A stretch of DNA of 64,000 nucleotides from Clarkia xantiana subsp. parviflora. Taxonomy: Eukaryota > Streptophyta > Magnoliopsida > Myrtales > Onagraceae. How positions within the stretch are numbered: position 1 is the first letter of the stretch; the number at the start of each line of letters is the position of its first letter. The notes below the pieces were generated by a model that did not search any database, had not been told where the DNA came from, and saw nothing but the letters and a program-made list of their open reading frames with translations. Position numbers and translations under genes: made by a program. Below, piece after piece: positions 35,585 to 47,412 of the stretch. The stretch covers positions 58,762,383 through 58,826,382 of the forward strand of contig JAPTYO010000007.1 in assembly GCA_036873135.1 (NCBI GenBank), given 5' to 3'.

Positions 35585-36225
35585 GTATCTGTGATAACAT
35601 TTTGATATTTGAGAGTTACATTTTTTAAATGAAAGAATTGCAATTGAGTTTATGATCTATCGACGTCATAATGTTTGAATACATCAGATTTACGGTCTAT
35701 AAACTAAGTCGTAGGAGGACACAATCCTCTGCCAAAACTATGTCGAATGTGGGCCTTACCTAGTCACACAGGTACGGTCGTCTTGCGGTGGAGGGAGGCC
35801 TCTACCAAGAAAGGTTGGCTAAGAATCAGGGGGATAAACCTGATTACGCAGGACGATTATCTAGTCTCGAAGTAACTCGACATGATCTTTGTTTTGCAAA
35901 TCGCCGTGATGAACTTCGTTCGTCATTAATCCACATTCTGGGCCAGATGAGAATCTGCGATAGCATGATTGACATATCCCATTCCTGTCAACTTAAAGGT
36001 TCAGGTATGCTGTCGACGCGTGCTTCATACTACGCATGTCACGTTCGACCACGGGGTCATAGCTCGGTTGTGCTAGATAAGAATCCTCGTGATTCTAGCG
36101 GGCGCAAACTTCTTCACCTCGAACGTGTGATTGATCCCGGGAGCCTTATGAAGAGGCACCCAAAGTATCCTCACGGACTCGGAACTCTTATCTAAGGTCA
36201 GGCTCAATGTTCGCTTCCCGACGTA
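34433..36225 (+). repeat. Tandem duplication unit 1 (1.79 kb)
   Basis: From mid-RT (cgaacgtaaag) through RNase H to the 3' UTR word acgtacga. The next copy follows directly at 36226. Only scattered differences separate the copies. Confidence 0.9.
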
Positions 36226-38020
36226 CGAACGTAAAGTTTGTAAACTCCAAAGGGCCATCTACGGTCTTAAAAAGTCGTATAGGCAATGGTACCACAGATT
36301 CCACGAGGAAATCGTAGGAAACGGATTCATGAACCTCACGAGGATCCGTGCGTGTATTATAAGACCTTCGGGTCTAAGTATGTCATCTTAACATTATACG
36401 TAGACGACATACTCATTGCCGCAAACTACATGAGTTTTATGAACAAGTCAAAGTCATGGTTGGCATCTGTATTTGAGATGAAAGACATGGGAGAAGCCAC
36501 ATATATCTAAGGCCTTAAAATTGCTGGAGATCGGGCAACCCGGAAATTATGTCTATCTCAAGAAGCCTATATCAACAAACTGTTAAAAAGGTTCAGATTA
36601 CAGGATGCCAAACCCGTGGATACGCAGGTGGTGTTTGGGTGCGCACTGTCAAAACGTGACGGCCCCAAGAACCTGGCAGAGCGAGAACATATGAAGGGTG
36701 CAGAGTATTTAAGCCTGGTTGGTAGTTTGATGTACGCCATGCAATGCACCCGTCCGGATATCTGTTGCGTCGTGGTCCTAGTAGCACGTTTTCAATCAGA
36801 TCCTGGCTATCAACATTTAAAGGCTCTAAAACGAATTATTCGTTATCTGAAAGGTACGACCGACTACGCACTGTGTTATGAGGGCGGGAAGTTAGAATTG
36901 ATCGGTTACAGTGACGCCGACCATGGTGGCGATCCGGATGATCGTAAGTCCACCACAGGAGGAGTCTTTCTCCTTGCTAATGCCGCCAATTCATGGACGA
37001 GCAAGAAGCAAACATGTGTCGTGCTGTCCACGATGGAATCAGAATTTGTATCCCTCTCCAAGAATGCATAGGAAGCGGTATGGCTGAAAAGGCTTCTTAC
37101 TGCGCTGCTTGATGGCGATATCGAGAGTAAACCTGTGAAGGTGTTCTCTAACAGTCGTGTAGCCATTGCGGCAGTAAACAATCCAAAGTACCATAGTATG
37201 ACCATACACATTGATGTGAAATAATTTTTTGCTAAATTTATGGTAGAAGACAATATAATCACTTTGGAATACTTGTCCACTGATAACATGGTTGCGGACC
37301 CATTAACTAAACCATTACGTAGGGAGATATTCGAAAGCATGTAAAACTGCTTAGATTGCGTAGGGTTTAAAAGTGTCATGTATCTGTGATAACATTTTGA
37401 TATTTGAGAGTTACATTTTTTAAATGAAAGAATTGCAATTGAGTTTATGATCTATCGACGTCATAATGTTTGAATACATCAGATTTACGGTCTATAAACT
37501 AAGTCGTAGGAGGACACAATCCTCTGCCAAAACTATGTCGAATGTGGGCCTTACCTAGTCACACAGGTACGGTCGTCTTGCGGTGGAGGGAGGCCTCTAC
37601 CAAGAAAGGTTGGCTAAGAATCAGGGGGATAAACCTGATTACGCAGGACGATTATCTAGTCTCGAAGTAACTCGACATGATCTTCATTTTGCAAATCGCC
37701 GTGATGAACTTCGTTCGTCATTAATCCACATTCTGGGCCAGATGAGAATCTGCGATAGCATGATTGACATATCCCATTCCTGTCAACTTAAAGGTTCAGG
37801 TATGCTGTCGACGCGTGCTTCATACTACGCATGTCATGTTCGACCACGGGGTCATAGCTCGGTTGTGCTAGATAAGAATCCTCGTGATTCTAGCGGGCGC
37901 AAACTTCTTCACCTCAAACGTGTGATTGATCCCGGGAGCCTTATGAAGAGGCACCCAAAGTATCCTCACGGACTTGGAACTCTTATCTAAGGTCAGGCTC
38001 AATGTTCGCTTCCCGACGTA
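36226..38020 (+). repeat. Tandem duplication unit 2 (1.79 kb)
   Basis: Near-identical to unit 1. The junction acgtacgaacgtaaag has a 3-bp overlap (cga) between the 3' UTR end and the RT start, which suggests joining at microhomology. Both units share the same TAA and TAG interruptions, so the duplication is younger than the inactivation. Confidence 0.9.
36229..37378 (+). pseudogene. Copia-6 pol remnant, copy 2
   Basis: Same content as copy 1 from YGLKKS-like RT sequence to the RNase H end. DPCVYY is in frame here (36286-36510), while copy 1 has a one-base loss at that point. YVDD is present near 36395-36410. The TAA after ATYI and the TAG after SKNA are retained. Confidence 0.85.
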
Positions 38021-38441
38021 CGAGCGTAGTGCTGAACAAAAAGGCCATGTGACCACGTCTTTGGAAACCGGCTGGGTTTGACTAAGTATATGAGCGATGG
38101 GGATGGTCAAGTTCACCTGTAAGTCACCAACTCTTGTTTTCACTAGGTGGCCGCCAATCGGATATTAGTTGAAGGTTGTGAATACTTGTACGGATGCCTT
38201 GGAGAAGTGTTCCTATGAGGAAACTAGGCAAAAGGAGAATTATCAGTTGACCTAGGATACAGCGTGACACTATATATATGTTGTTTATAACAGCAGGTTG
38301 ATTGGAGAAAAGGGAATCAACGTTCCGCGTGCGCTACAACACTCCTAACAGATGAGTAGCACAATGCCCGTCGTGTCCGCCGGTCGCACGTCAAACCTCG
38401 TATGAACTATTCGGAAGCAGGACGAGATCGAATGAGTGAAA

Positions 38442-39253
38442 TGTTGATGCAGGTTTAGACGACAATACATTAACAGGCACCCTCCCATTCCGGTGAGTGG
38501 GAGCTGTAAGCATATGGTGATGGGCGCCGTAAATGGAAGCCCATTATATGTATATGTTACCTAAGTTAATTGGGTACATGTAACATTAGGACATTGGGCC
38601 AGACCCAAGTCTCAATTGACATGAGAGGCCCAAAATATGGGCTCCCTATACATAGGCCGGCCGAATATTAGTGAAGTGGACTTTTGTGCACTTTCTCCTC
38701 CTATATATATGGGGTGTTAGGGGTTTTATTAGGTTAATCTTTTTTAATTCTTCCTTGGAGTGTTTTAGAGAGAAAAACCCTCCCCCCGAAACACATACTT
38801 CGGTCGAACCTCACATACACCAAGGGTGTGCCAATTTTCCTTCGAGCAAACACTCCGGAGATCCGTCCCTTGCCAAGAATCGATCCGAGGCTTTGCTGTG
38901 GAGAATATACCGGGTAGGGCTTCCTTCACAAGAACCTCTACGGGTGTCAACCGGAGGACCGTGAACTCCATTTTGCAAGGATCCTGAGACTACGGACTAC
39001 TTGTGAGGTATGTGCGAATCTTCCGCTGCGTAATTTCCATTACTAGCATGTACCATGTTTATAGCTGCACCACGTAGGGCTTCTCTAACAAGAACCTCTA
39101 TGGGTTTCGACCGAAGGATCGTGAACTCCCTTGAGCAAGGATCTTGGACTACGGTTACTCTTGAGCTATGTGTAAACTTTCCGCTGCGTAATTGATATTA
39201 CTAGCACATACCATGTTTAAGTTTCCGTAGTGATTACTCCCCGTAATCTAACA
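38442..39253 (+). repeat. LTR shared by copia-6 (as 3' LTR) and copia-7 (as 5' LTR), with internal duplication
   Basis: 812 bp from TGTTGATG to TAACA. It is about 150 bp longer than the family norm because the R/U5 segment is present twice: 38902-39060 and 39061-39218. Upstream it has a purine-rich tract (about 38411-38441), as a 3' LTR should. Downstream it has a primer site (39255), as a 5' LTR should. The second duplicate resembles the copia-7 3' LTR more closely than the first. Confidence 0.85.
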
Positions 39254-39254
39254 T

Positions 39255-39267
39255 TGGTATCAAAGCC
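39255..39267 (+). other. Primer-binding site of copia-7
   Basis: TGGTATCAAAGCC, one mismatch from the canonical TGGTATCAGAGCC complementary to initiator methionine tRNA, two bases after the LTR end. Confidence 0.9.
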
Positions 39268-41386
39268 TGTGTTAGGAGCTCATGATTTTGATAAATTGGT
39301 ATTCTTAAAATTTTTAATTTTGGACCGAAAATTTTTAAATAAAAAGATTTAAAATTTTTGAATTTTAAGGGTTTTATGATGGGTCCGAAATTTTCATGTT
39401 CTTGGTTAATTTGATGTTCATGATCTTCAAGAAAAAAGGTAATATTTATCAAAATCAAACATTGGATGGTAGATCTAATTAAAATTTGATCTTAAAATTT
39501 GACCACTTGTTCCCAGTTTCATGTTTATGGCCGAAAACCCTAGTGAATTTACAAGGTAAATTTTTAAATTTCTTAGTCACCAAGGATAAAATTTCGATTA
39601 GATTTGAAAATAATATTGTTTGCCATATTTTAATTTTTAATTAAGGTAACAATATATCTATAATTGGGAACCTTAGGATAGATTCACGATAATATATAGA
39701 AATATATATCACTATCAATATATCTAAATATTTAAATAGGGTTATAGATATTATTGATAGATTTAGTTACCTAAAAGATTGAGAAAATATATTGTCAGTT
39801 ATTTGTTTCCCTATTAAAGATATTGACAATAAATAAAATATATTATATATATGTAAATCGAAATTTTATATATACATATATATATATTGTTGATTGATTT
39901 TGTCTTATAAATAGAATCTTGGCAATAAATATGTATATATTTAATTAGTGCCGAAATATATATATATATATATTAATATTGGAAATATTTTATATAATTA
40001 ATGTTACTTGGTGGTCAAGTTAAATATTTTTGGACTTTAAAAACCTACTTGGGCCTTGGGCCACAAGTAAGCATTTCGGTCCAACTTCTAAATTTTAATT
40101 ATTGGGCCGGTCCAATGTGTTAAACCGGGACAGATTTAAATTGAACCGGATTTTCTCGATCGGTTCGACCTATTCAGGTCTGACCGGGGTAATTAAGTGG
40201 ATCTAACCGAACCGATTTTTAGTGTTGAACCGAACCCTATTTTCTTGGACCGATTCGGACCGAACTAGATTTTAAAATTAAAATCGGACCGAACCGAACC
40301 GGATTTTGCCGGATCGAACCGAACCGGATTTTCCGGACCGAATCGGATTTTCTAAACCGAACCGGACCAAAATGGACTGAAAATGACTGAACCGAACAAT
40401 GTTTTCTAAACCGAATTCAAGTCAATTAAAATAGGGAGGTCAAGTTTTAAAATCCAAATGTTTTTGAACCTCAAAATGGACTACACAGTGCTCATAAGGG
40501 TTGCTAACCTTTATGTCTTGTTTCGATTGGGAATGGATCTCGGAGATACATGTTTTTTGGACTGGATTAATTAGAGGGTTGAATTTCAATTGTTTATTAT
40601 TCAATATATATTTATGCATGAATAGAACTGTTGTCTTGACATAGTCAAGCTAGCTGGAAATTGCATGTTGTGGGCGGAGCCCTGGTTAAATATATGGATT
40701 GCGCACTAGGATAGACATCCTGTGATAGTTGGAAATGCCTAGGATTCATGTCTAGAAGTTTGCGTAATTGAATATAAACATGAATTGCAAATCAGCCCCT
40801 AATGTTTAAAATTATTTTAAAACCGAAAACCAGTCGCCAAATATGTATGATTGATGTGAATGTTACATGTTTGACATGTATGCTAGGTTGAGGATGAAGT
40901 TATATTTGATAATTTACTTGTAAGTAGAATTAGGAATGCAAGCATGAGTTCCTCGGAACATTAGACGCATGACGCGTAAGCATGTGTGTGGTGTGTATGA
41001 TGAATGTTACTAGCATATGATAATTTACATGGATAGTAGAATTATGTATGCATGAGTGAATTCATCGGAATGATTTTCCAAAACAAAAAGGGCCTTGGGA
41101 AAGCCAAGATCGGGTATGCTTATTTTAAATTCTCGTTTCGGTAATTTGCGATTAAAATTGTTTTAAGAGACTGGTCTATTAGATAGAAGACGAAGATAGT
41201 GTGAACTCTTTCACAGCCATCTTCCATTGGTTTACTGGTGGTCGGTTGGTTTAGATGACTGAGGAATCATTATTTGTCGGATTCCATCTTAATAGGTATT
41301 TGATGTATGCAATTCTTTCTCAAAATGTTATTGTCTCCCTGATTGTGCATGATTGTCATCGTGTTTAGTAACGAATTACAGCATAG
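39268..41386 (+). other. Leader of copia-7
   Basis: About 2.1 kb, AT-rich, no open frame. It contains CCGAACC-type repeats (40137-40440) and the gggcggagccctgg segment (about 40673) that matches, inverted, the leaders of copia-1 and copia-3. Similarity to copia-1 is end to end, which shows the leader is a fixed part of the family. Confidence 0.75.
40137..40440. repeat. CCGAACC-type imperfect tandem repeats in copia-7 leader
   Basis: Repeated cggaccgaaccgg-like words, the reverse complement of the arrays at 6780-7080 and 21350-21620. Confidence 0.85.
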
Positions 41387-42130
41387 ATGACAACATCTTG
41401 TGCTAATGAGCTTTTGACTGAGACAAACTATGACTCGTGGAGCAAGCGTGTTAGTGCACTGTTGGAGGACAATGACCTGTTAGGTCACAATCAGAAATCC
41501 ATGAGCTACCCAGAAGCTGGTCTAACCAAGGACCTAGCTTATGCCCATTTTAAATGGGAGCAAGATGCCAAAAGAGCAAAGGAGATTCTGATGTCTGAGA
41601 TGTCTCGGGAATTCCATGATATGTATGAGAATGTTATGATTGCAAAGTACATTTGGGATGCCCTCTTCCTGAAATACGGAAACGGCATGGCAGCAATCCT
41701 GCACCCACTCATACCTGCTGTGGAAGAAAGCTTTAATAGCTACAGCAAGAGTGTACTGGAAAAGGTATATGATCTCCTTAGCACTTTGAAACCACTGAAG
41801 GAAGAAGGTCAGGTGGGTGAATGGGATAAAATTCAGGCCATCGTCGGGGCCCTCCCGAAGTCTTGGAGAGCAGCCAAGGCTTTATTGACTGCCAGTGGTT
41901 CTGTGTTGGATCTTGCATCAGTGCTGAAATTCATCGAGATGGAAGGGGCTCGAATGAAACCAGCACCGAGACAAGATGGGCAAGGGAAGAGGGAGAGGAT
42001 GAACAAAGGAAGGAAACAACATGCGGTCGACGGTAAAATGTTGACAAGGGACTGTTCGCCAAGTTTAGACGATTTCCAAAGGATTCTAAGAGGATATACA
42101 TTGGCAACAACTCAGAAGTTGAAGTCATAG
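41387..42130 (+). pseudogene. Copia-7 gag, open for 247 codons but lacking the zinc knuckle
   Basis: Gag forms the virus-like particle shell. ATG at 41387 is the first in the open frame after the leader. The protein has the UBN2-type start NELLTETNYDSWSKRVSALL and the helical core WEQDAKRAKEILMSEMS...YIWDALFLKYG. After the lysine-rich linker (QGKRERMNKGRKQ) no CX2CX4HX4C follows, and the frame ends in unrelated residues. A deletion near 42020-42080 probably removed the knuckle and the protease start. Its sequence differs strongly from the copia-1 gag, so the two copies belong to different subfamilies for gag. Confidence 0.8.
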
Positions 42131-43332
42131 GAGTAGGGAACTGCAATTTGTCTATAAACAATGGCAGGACCATACTACTTGAGAATGTCCTTTTTGCTCC
42201 TAGAATCCGTAGAAATGTTGTTTCTGTTTCCGCTCTCATGAATAATAATTACATTTTATCATTTGAAAAGAACTTTGTTCGTATTAATAAAGGAAATCTC
42301 TTATTCGATCATGCCAATTCCTCTTATGGCCTCTTTATCATGGATCTGAATGGTAGCATATACATGAATAGAATGTATGCATTTTCCTCCAGGGAAGCAG
42401 AGACTGACACAACCGGATGGCATGCAAGGCTAGGAAATATAAGCTACGACAGGGTCCATTCATTAGCCCGAAGAGAGCTTTTGCCTGGTATCAGCAAAGT
42501 GACTAAACTCACTTGCCATGATTGTCTAGCTGGAAAGTCCACCCGCAAACCATTTGGAGAAGCTCAACGAGCCGAGTATCCGTTGCAGTTGATCTGTGGA
42601 CCAATGAGTGTAACCGCTAGGAATGGGAAATGATACTTCGTAACTTTCATTGACGACTTTACCAGTTATGGGTTTACTCATTTGATTACTCGTAAATCTG
42701 AGGCAATAAATTGCTTTAAAAACTTTCTAAACCTCGTAGAGAATCAACAGGAGCGTAAGGTGAAAAGCCTACGCACTGATAGAGGTGGAGAATATCTCTC
42801 TAATGAGTTTGATAAGTTGTGCAAAGAAAGAGGGATAGCCCGTCAAACGACAATCCCCAACACACCACAGCAGAATGGTGTGGCTGAACGTCGTAATCGA
42901 ACTCTCCTGGACATGGTCAAAACCATGATGTCGCAAGCACAATTACCTATCTCCTATTGGAGTGATGCGTTATTAACTGCCACTCATATAGTAAACCTTG
43001 TACCAACCAAAGCGGTAGACACAACGCCTTATGAATTATGGCATGGAAGAGAATTAGATCTCACAAGACTGTGACCTTGGGGTTGCGGCGCCTATACGCA
43101 TACGACTGATAGCCGTTTCGGCAAGTTGGGACCAAGAGGACTAAAGAGTATGTTTATTAGGTATTCAGAGAACTCTAAGGGTTACATATTCGTGTCAGCT
43201 CAAGATAATGGTGGCGTGGTCGAACATGAATCCAGAGACGTAACTTTTCTTGAGAACGAATTTCCAACGCTTGGAGAGATTAAAACAGATGAAGTATTGA
43301 CTGAACTGGAGCAGGATAACATTGATGATTAG
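42076..43332 (+). pseudogene. Copia-7 protease end and integrase, broken by two internal stops
   Basis: Integrase joins the cDNA to the genome. The frame starts with protease C-terminal sequence (IGNNSEVEVIGVGNC, NVLFAPRIRRNVVSVSAL). The integrase zinc-binding part reads WHARLGN...LTCHDCLAGK. Catalytic residues are visible: FIDDFTS (Asp), LRTDRGGEY (Asp), QNGVAERRNRTL (Glu). TGA codons at 42631-42633 (after GK, where a Trp precedes YFVTFIDD in related elements) and 43072-43074 (before PWGC) interrupt it. Both can be explained by single transitions. The end GGVVEHESRDVTFLENEF is the point where the cassette joins in the other copies. Confidence 0.85.
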
Positions 43333-45391
43333 GTCCGACTTACTTCGAATGGGAGATTTGAACCAGCAACTCAAGTGAATGACATGATAAATGAGAATGG
43401 GAACATTTTCATAGTAAATCCAGTGGGAGGAATAAACCCTACCACAATCACTCTTGATGTAAGGACGAATCAAGTTGAACCTGATAATCATGTTACCGAA
43501 CCAATACCACAACCACTGATACTGCCCATTGTTTCCAGTGGGAGTATACCGACCAACTTGGTTCCAAATCCTAGTGATCAAGGAATTAATCTCGGAGATA
43601 GAATCCCGAGACCAAGAGGTCGACCAAGGAAGGTTGTAGGAGAAGGTTCAAGCACTGCACTTATTCCCAGTGGGAGTGATGCTCCGATCGGAAGCATTGT
43701 TCCAAGTGGGAGTATTGTTCAGACTCAAGATGGGAACAACGAGCCTAGACGTAGTCAAAAGCATAAAACTTCTCCTAAGAAGTTTCCCATCGAGAGAGGA
43801 GAAATCTTCACTCTAACATCTGTTGACGAACCTGTAACAGTTCAAGAAGCGTTGGAAGGACCTCAGGAAAAGGAATGGAGGAATGCAATGGAGGAGGAGA
43901 TCTCGTCAATGAAAGCCAATTCGGTATGGTCTTTAGTTGATTTACCTGATGGACGCATGGCCATAGGAGCCAAGTGGGTTCTCAAATTGAAACTCACCAC
44001 TGATGGGAAGGTCGAGCGATGCAAAGCTCGACTTGTTGCGTAATGATATACCCAACTTCACAGAGTGGATTCTAACGAAACATACTCACCAACTGTGCGT
44101 TAAATCACAGTACGGGCCATTATGGCCTTGGTCGCAAGTCTCGATCTCGAGCTGCACCAAATGGATGTTAAGACCGCATTCCTCCACGGAAACCTGGAGG
44201 AAGAGATCTACATGGAGCAATCAGAGGGTTTCATTACTCCTGGTAACGAACGTAAAGTTGTAAACTCCAAAGGTCCATCTATGGTCTTAAACAGTCGTCT
44301 CGGCAATGGTACCGCAGATTCCACTAGAAAATCGTAGGAAACGGATTCGTGAATCTTCACGAGGATCCGTGTGTGTATAATAAGACCTCCGGGTCCAAAT
44401 ATGTCATCTTAACCTTATACGTGGACGACATACTCATTGTTGCAAACGACATGAGTTTCATGAATAAGTCAAAGTCCTGGTTAGCATCTGTATTTGAGAT
44501 GAAAGACATGGGAGAGGCCACATATATCTTAGGCATTAAAATTGCTAGAGATCGGGCTACCTGGAAATTGTGCCTGTCTCAAGAAGCCTATATCAATAAG
44601 CTGTTGAAAAGGTTCGAATTACAGGATGCCAAACCCGTGGATACGCCGGTGGTATTTGGGTGCGCACTGTCAAAACGTGACGGCCCCAAGAACCTGGCAG
44701 AGCGCGAACAGATGAAGAGTGCAGAATATTTAAGCATGGTTGGTATTTTGATGTACGCCATGCAATGCACCCGTCCGGATATGTATTATGTCGTGGGCCT
44801 AGTAGCACGTTTCCTGTAAGATCCTAGCTATCAACATTTAAAGGCTGTAAAACGAATAATTCGCTATCTGAAAGGTACTGTCGACTATGCTCTGTGTTAT
44901 AAGGGTGGGAAGTTAGAATTGACCGGTTACAGTGACGCCGACCATGGTGGCGATCCGGATGATCGTAAGTCCACCACAGGGGGAGTGTTCCACCTTACTA
45001 AAGCCGCCATTTCATGGACGAGCAAGAAGCAAACCTGTGTCGCGTTGTCAACGATGTAATCGGAATTCGTAGCTCTCTCTAAGAATACACAGGAAGCAGT
45101 CTAGCTGAAAGGCTTCTTACTGCGCTGCTTAATGGTGACGTTGAGAGTAAACCTGTGAAGGTGTTCTCTGACAGTCAGGCAGCCATTGCGGCAGTTAAGA
45201 ATCCGAAGTACCATAGTAGGACCAAACACATTGATGTGAAATATTTTTATGCTAAATCTATGGTAGAAGACAATATAATCAATATGGAATACTTGTCCAG
45301 TGATAATATGATTGCGGACCCATTAACTAAACCACTACGTAGGGAGATATTCGAAAAGCATGTAAAACTACTTGGATTACGTAGGGTTTAG
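43333..45391 (+). pseudogene. Copia-7 reverse transcriptase and RNase H, broken
   Basis: The open piece 43375-44043 holds the serine/proline linker (SSGSIPTNLVPNPSDQG) and RT start EWRNAMEEEISSMKANSVW...AKWVLKLK, then two adjacent stops at 44041-44046. The polymerase motif YVDD is intact (near 44418-44430) in the piece 44349-44819. Stops at 44817 and 45057 and frameshifts follow. The C-terminus in 45155-45391 (SDSQAAI...ADPLTKP...HVKLLGLRRV) is complete. Confidence 0.9.
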
Positions 45392-46448
45392 AAATGGCAT
45401 GTATCTGTGATAGCATTTTGATATTAGAAAGTTACATTTTGTAAGCGAAAGAATCGCAACCGAGTTTATGATCAATCGACGTCATAATGTTTTGATTACA
45501 TCATATTTACGGTCTATAAACTAAGTTGTAGGAGGACGCAATCCTCTTCCAAACTATGTCGAATGTGGGCCTTACCTTGTCACACAGGTTCGGTCGTATT
45601 GTGGTGGAGGGAAGCCTCCAACCAAACAAGACTGACTAAGAGCTGACTAAGAGTCAGGGGGATAAACCTGATTAAGCGAGACAATTATCTAGTTTCGAAG
45701 TAACTCGACGTGATCTTTGTTTTGCATATCGCCGTGATGAACTTTGTTCGTCATTTAACCATATTATGGGCCAGATGAGAATCTGTGATAGCATGATTGA
45801 CATATCCCTTTCCTGTCAACCCAAAAGGTACAGGTATGCTATAGACGCGTGCTTCATACTACGCGTGCCACATACGACCACGGGGTCATAGCTCGATTGT
45901 GCTAGGAAGGAATCCTCGTGATTCTGGCAGGCGCAAACTTTTTCACCTCGAGCGTGTGATTGATCCCGGGAGCCGTATGAAAAGGCACCCGAAGTATCCT
46001 CATGGACTCAGAACTCATACCTAAGGTCAGGCTCAATGCTCGCTTCCCGGCGTACGAGCGTAGTGCTGAACAGAAAGGCCCAGTGACCACGTCTTGGAAA
46101 TCGGTTGGGTTTGACTAAGGGTATGAGCGATCGGGGTGGTCAAGTTCACCTGTAATTCACTGATTCTTGTATTCACTAGGTGGCCACCAGCCGGATATTA
46201 GTTGAAGGTTGTGAATACTTTTACAGATGCCTTGGAGAAGTGTTCCTTTGTGGAAACTAAGCAAATGGAGAATTATCAATTGACCTAGGATACAACGCGG
46301 TACAATATATAAATGTTGTTTATAACAAGTTGATTAAAAAAAAGGGAATCAACGTTCCGCGGGCGCTACAATACTCCTAACAGATGAGTAGCACGATGCC
46401 CGTCGTATCCGCCGGTCGCACGAACTATTCAGAAGCATGGAGCAGATC

Positions 46449-46460
46449 AAAGGGGAGAAA
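46449..46460 (+). other. Polypurine tract of copia-7
   Basis: AAAGGGGAGAAA directly before the 3' LTR. The same tract is conserved on the minus strand at 8631-8620. Confidence 0.75.
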
Positions 46461-47121
46461 CGTTGATGCGGATTTGGACAACAATACATTAACAGGCACC
46501 CTCCCATTCCGGCGAGTGGGAGCTGTAAGCATATGGTGATGGGCACCGTAATTGATAGCCCATAATACGTATAGTTTACCTAATGAACTTGGGTAAATGT
46601 CACATTAGGGTAATTGGGCCAGACCCAAATCCCAATTGACATGGTAGGCCCAAAATTGGGCCTCCCCAAATACATAGGCCGACTGAAATATAGAGAGGGG
46701 GTAAAGTGGACTTTTGTCCACTTTACTCCTCCTATAAATAAGAGGTGTTAGGGAAATATTAGGGTTAATCATAATTCCCTCACAAGAGAGTTTATAGAGA
46801 AAAACCCTCTTCCCATACCAAGGGTTTCGGCAGAACCACATATTCCACCAAGGGTGTGCCAAATTTCTTTCGAGAAAACTCTCCAGATATCTTTCCCCGT
46901 GCCAAGAATCAATCAGAGGCTTTGCTGTGGAGCTGCACCACGTAGGGCTTCTCTAACAAGAACCTCTACGGGTCCCGACCGGGGGATCGCGAACTCCCTT
47001 GAGCAAGGATCTTGGACTACGGTTACTCTTGATGTATGTGTAAACTTTCCGCTGCGTAATTGATATTACTAGCACATACCATGTTTAAGTTTCCGTAGTG
47101 ATTACTCCCCGTAATCTAACA
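46461..47121 (+). repeat. 3' LTR of copia-7
   Basis: 661 bp. The first base pair is mutated (CGTTGATG in place of TGTTGATG); it ends in TAACA. Only one copy of the R/U5 block is present, in contrast to the 5' LTR. A TATA box lies at 46733-46740. Confidence 0.9.
46733..46740 (+). promoter_or_regulatory. TATA box in copia LTR
   Basis: TATAAATA, a canonical core promoter placed where U3 should end. Sister LTRs have TATATATA or TATATAGG at the same place (38700-38710, about 20420, about 26135). Confidence 0.55.
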
Positions 47122-47156
47122 ATAGTATCTGTAGTGATTACTCCCGGTAATCTAAC

Positions 47157-47412
47157 AGTCGAGGGCGGGAGTAAGCCTGTGAGGATTTAGTCTGACAGTC
47201 AAGCAGCGATAGCGGCGGTTAAGAATCCGAAGTACCATAGTAGGACGAAACACATTGATGTTAGATATAATTACGCGAAGAGTATGTTTGAAGAAAAATT
47301 GATCATATTAGAATACTTATCCTCTGAGAATATGGTTGCAGACACATTGACTAAACCAACACATGGAAGTTTTCGAAAAACGTGTCAAAGTGTTTGGACT
47401 GCGTGGGTTTAA
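47157..47412 (+). pseudogene. Copia-8 RNase H C-terminal remnant
   Basis: Only the last 80 or so codons of pol remain, with a frameshift near 47365 (cca-aca-cat-gga) before the end. The segment starts abruptly behind an LTR end, so the upstream pol was lost or lies beyond copia-6/7. Confidence 0.75.

Larger units (their letters stand above)
31881..39253 (+). mobile_element. Copia-6: copia element with foldback insertion and tandemly duplicated pol 3' half
   Basis: Cassette (31881-33430, carrying a DNA transposon at 32610-33393), linker (33430-33990), RT-RNase H copy 1 (34000-35580) with its 3' UTR to 36225, then RT-RNase H copy 2 (36226-37378) with its 3' UTR, polypurine tract and an LTR (38442-39253) shared with copia-7. 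Gag, leader and 5' LTR are missing. Confidence 0.8.
38442..47121 (+). mobile_element. Copia-7: most complete Ty1/copia element, with gag, integrase, RT and RNase H
   Basis: Order: LTR, primer site 39255-39267, leader with CCGAACC repeats, gag 41387-42130, integrase, RT, RNase H to 45391, 3' UTR, polypurine tract 46449-46460 and LTR 46461-47121. Gag-proximal sequence lacks the zinc knuckle and the protease DSG motif. Pol is broken by several stops. The element cannot move on its own now but could have been the type of helper that mobilised the cassette-carrying copies. Confidence 0.9.

Noticed and set aside
35788..36195. 135-codon open frame repeated at 37583-37990
   Set aside because: It lies in the copia 3' UTR, is repeated only because of the tandem duplication, and is broken in the other copies.
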